DNA of 64,000 nucleotides from Rhizobium sp. RU33A (lineage in GTDB: Bacteria > Pseudomonadota > Alphaproteobacteria > Rhizobiales > Rhizobiaceae): positions 1,178,001 to 1,242,000 of the forward strand of contig NZ_FTMQ01000001.1 in the NCBI RefSeq assembly GCF_900156055.1, given 5' to 3'. Made by a program: the position numbers and the translations under genes. This document shows, one piece after another, positions 62,108-64,000 of this stretch. A model generated the notes under the pieces. The model saw only the letters and a list, made by a program, of their open reading frames with translations. It was not told the origin of the DNA and did no database searches. Position 1 is the first letter of the stretch. Every line of letters starts with the position of its first letter.

Positions 62108-63586
62108 TCAACCGTCGATATCATCGAGCAACTGGCGTGCAGCGCTCGTCGTGACACGGCGTGTCTCCACCTCGTCGCGGCGGCTGGCCAGCAGTTCCGT
62201 CGCCAGAAGCTGCTCGGCAAGATCCGCCGGCAGCGACAGGATCACACGGCCGTCATGGGCGTTCAGCCCGCCGAGTTCTGTGCGCTTGGCGGTGATCATC
62301 CCGCCGGCCACCGTGTTGTTGGTGTCCGGATCGATCAGGATGAAGGCGCCCGTGCCGCGGTTCAGCTCGTAAGGGTCAAAGATCGCCGTCTCGTCAAAGG
62401 AAAGATGCACCTTGCCGATCGCGTTCATCTGCAGCATGTCGGCTGCCTGCCACTTGCCGGACTTGAGATCCAGCGCTTGCACCGGCTGCACCTGAACGCG
62501 CTGGCGCCGCGAGCCGGCTTTCAGCCAGTAGCGCTTGCCCGGCACGATGCCATCAGGTTGCAGGGCCACGATCTGCGCGTCAAAGGCAAGGCCCGTCTGC
62601 GGCTGGGCGTCGAGCGAAACGATCATGTCGCCGCGCGCCACATCCACCTGGCGGTCGAGCACCAGCGTGATCGCGTCTCCGGAAACGGCGGCATTACGCA
62701 CCAGGTCGAAGGTGACGATCTGCTTGACGTTGGCCACTTGGCCGGATGGCAGGATGGCCACGCTGTCGCCGGGCTTCACCGCGCCGCCGGCCACCGTGCC
62801 CTGATAGCCTCGGAAGCTTTCGCCCGGACGCGAGACGCGCTGGACCGGCAGACGGAAACCGGTCGACTGGCCGGAGCGCAGCGTTGCCAGCTCTAGCGTC
62901 TCGACCAGCGTCGGGCCCTCATACCACGGGATCACCGACTGGCCGGAATAGACGACGTTCTCGCCCTTCAGCGCCGACATCGGGATCGCCGTTACCTGAC
63001 GGACGCCGAGCGACAGCGCCAGCGCTTTGAAATCGGTGCTGATCTGGTCGAACACGGCGCGGTCATAACCCACGAGGTCGAACTTGTTGACCGCCAGCAC
63101 GAACTGCTTGATGCCCATCAGCGAAGCAATGGTGGCATGGCGGCGGGTCTGTTCCAGCAGGCCGGCACGTGCATCGACGAGCAGGATGGCCAGATCCGCC
63201 GTCGAGGCACCGGTTGCCATGTTGCGGGTATACTGCTCGTGGCCGGGCGTATCGGCGACGATGAAGGAGCGGCGGTCGGTGGCGAAATAGCGATAGGCGA
63301 CATCGATGGTGATTCCCTGTTCGCGCTCGGCCTGCAGACCGTCGAGCAGAAGCGCGAAATCGGGCAGGCCGAGATCGTTCTGTTGGCCGCTATCACGGCG
63401 CAGCGTGGCGGCCTGGTCTTCCTTGACCGCCTTGGTGTCCCAGAGCAGGCGGCCGATCAGCGTCGACTTGCCGTCATCGACGGAGCCGCAGGTGATGAGA
63501 CGCAGCGGACGCGAATCGCGGATGACCGGGGCGGTGTCGGCGAGCGGAGCCTCGGAGGCGAGGGCGGTATTGGCTTGGGCGGTCAT
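62108..63586 (-). CDS. cysN: Sulfate adenylyltransferase large subunit (GTPase) CysN
   Basis: A 492-residue GTPase subunit of ATP sulfurylase; with CysD it makes adenosine 5'-phosphosulfate in sulfate assimilation. GTPase motifs are GSVDDGKST, DTPGHEQY and NKFDLV. No CysC (APS kinase) fusion follows; the protein ends after the beta-barrel domains. ATG 63586 (MTAQAN) is preferred over the upstream frame start because cysD ends at 63588. Confidence 0.92.
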   Translation of the reverse strand: MTAQANTALASEAPLADTAPVIRDSRPLRLITCGSVDDGKSTLIGRLLWDTKAVKEDQAATLRRDSGQQNDLGLPDFALLLDGLQAEREQGITIDVAYRYFATDRRSFIVADTPGHEQYTRNMATGASTADLAILLVDARAGLLEQTRRHATIASLMGIKQFVLAVNKFDLVGYDRAVFDQISTDFKALALSLGVRQVTAIPMSALKGENVVYSGQSVIPWYEGPTLVETLELATLRSGQSTGFRLPVQRVSRPGESFRGYQGTVAGGAVKPGDSVAILPSGQVANVKQIVTFDLVRNAAVSGDAITLVLDRQVDVARGDMIVSLDAQPQTGLAFDAQIVALQPDGIVPGKRYWLKAGSRRQRVQVQPVQALDLKSGKWQAADMLQMNAIGKVHLSFDETAIFDPYELNRGTGAFILIDPDTNNTVAGGMITAKRTELGGLNAHDGRVILSLPADLAEQLLATELLASRRDEVETRRVTTSAARQLLDDIDG

Positions 63587-63587
63587 T

Positions 63588-64000
63588 TCAGAAATATCCT
63601 TCGCGCTTCTTCTTTTCCATCGATCCGGCCTGGTCGCGGTCAATGGCGCGGCCCTGGCGTTCGGAGACGGTGGCGATTTCGAGCTCGGCGATCACCTCGT
63701 CGAGGGTGGCGGCATGGGAGCGGATGCCGCCAGTCAGCGGCCAGCAACCGAGCGTACGGAAGCGAAGCATGCCTTCCTGGATCTGCTCACCCGGAAGCGC
63801 TTCGAAGCGCGGGTCTTCCGCCCACATCAGCATGCCATCGCGCTCCACGTATTTCTGCTTCTTGGCGTAGTAGAGCGGCGGCAGCTCGATGTTTTCGGCC
63901 TGGATGTAGCGCCAGATATCGACTTCGGTCCAGTTCGACAGCGGGAAGGCCCGCACGCTCTCGCCGCGGCGGATCATGCCGTTATAGATGTTCCAGAGTT
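63588..64000 (-). CDS. cysD: Sulfate adenylyltransferase small subunit CysD (3' part; 5' end outside window)
   Basis: The C-terminal 136 residues of CysD. Diagnostic parts are [20 protein letters not shown] (cut here), [19 protein letters not shown] and the CWPLTGG motif with the terminal Lys-rich KKKREGYF. The open frame continues past 64000, so the gene starts upstream. It is followed at once by cysN, the standard order. No change in motifs suggests a normal enzyme. Confidence 0.93.
   Translation of the reverse strand, partial: LWNIYNGMIRRGESVRAFPLSNWTEVDIWRYIQAENIELPPLYYAKKQKYVERDGMLMWAEDPRFEALPGEQIQEGMLRFRTLGCWPLTGGIRSHAATLDEVIAELEIATVSERQGRAIDRDQAGSMEKKKREGYF

Noticed and set aside
1-64000. 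CRISPR array or insertion sequence
   Set aside because: I found no regularly spaced repeats and no transposase gene with terminal inverted repeats; short-range reading cannot exclude very small or decayed elements.

Overview
This window looks like a chromosomal segment of an alphaproteobacterium of the Rhizobiaceae (Rhizobium/Agrobacterium type). Grounds: high-GC coding sequence, a bcsA-bcsB-bcsZ cellulose operon of the rhizobial layout, a GlxA/AraC regulator, a LacI-type repressor, a soluble PAS chemoreceptor, a FecI/FecR/TonB iron relay and cysDN. All identifications are read from motifs and gene order; no database search was run.

Positions 1 to about 24,765 form an integrated, defence-rich genomic island. 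Left to right: a truncated unknown ORF; an Mrr-like restriction endonuclease; a type I restriction-modification operon read leftward (hsdM, hsdS, hsdR and a YgjP-like metallopeptidase); a HEPN-domain protein; a decayed tRNA-Ser; a two-gene DUF3010 plus Ser/Thr kinase cassette; a complete type II-A retron of the Eco1/St85 kind (promoter, structured msr-msd RNA, N-glycosidase-type effector, reverse transcriptase); a 1709-residue exonuclease-RecQ-UvrD fusion opposite a DUF3883 nuclease-like gene; two divergent small regulators sharing a 20-bp palindrome; and a tyrosine integrase. Just past the integrase is a 17-bp piece matching the 3' end of a tRNA-Gln, read as attR. The matching attL (an intact tRNA-Gln) would lie left of the window.

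From 25 to 36 kb: an ABC exporter, a GlxA-type regulator, and the rightward operon bcsA-bcsB-bcsZ plus a helical-repeat protein for cellulose synthesis. The PilZ region of this BcsA seems to lack the usual RxxxR c-di-GMP motif.

From 36 to 50 kb, all leftward, is a complete iron-uptake locus: FecI sigma factor, FecR regulator, TonB receptor with an N-terminal signalling domain, a petrobactin-type (asb) siderophore pathway with AsbD and AsbE fused in one protein, and a binding protein, two permeases and an ATPase for ferric-siderophore import. Many genes overlap by 4 bp. No asbF (3,4-dihydroxybenzoate source) is present.

From 50 to 64 kb is mixed core gene content: a desaturase with a PhnD-like partner, a diguanylate cyclase divergent from a LuxR regulator, an unusual 592-residue flagellin, a zinc-ribbon protein, a possible small RNA with a strong terminator, a lipoprotein, tRNA-Pro(CGG), a LacI regulator, a chemoreceptor, a MerR-B12 regulator, cysN and the 3' part of cysD.
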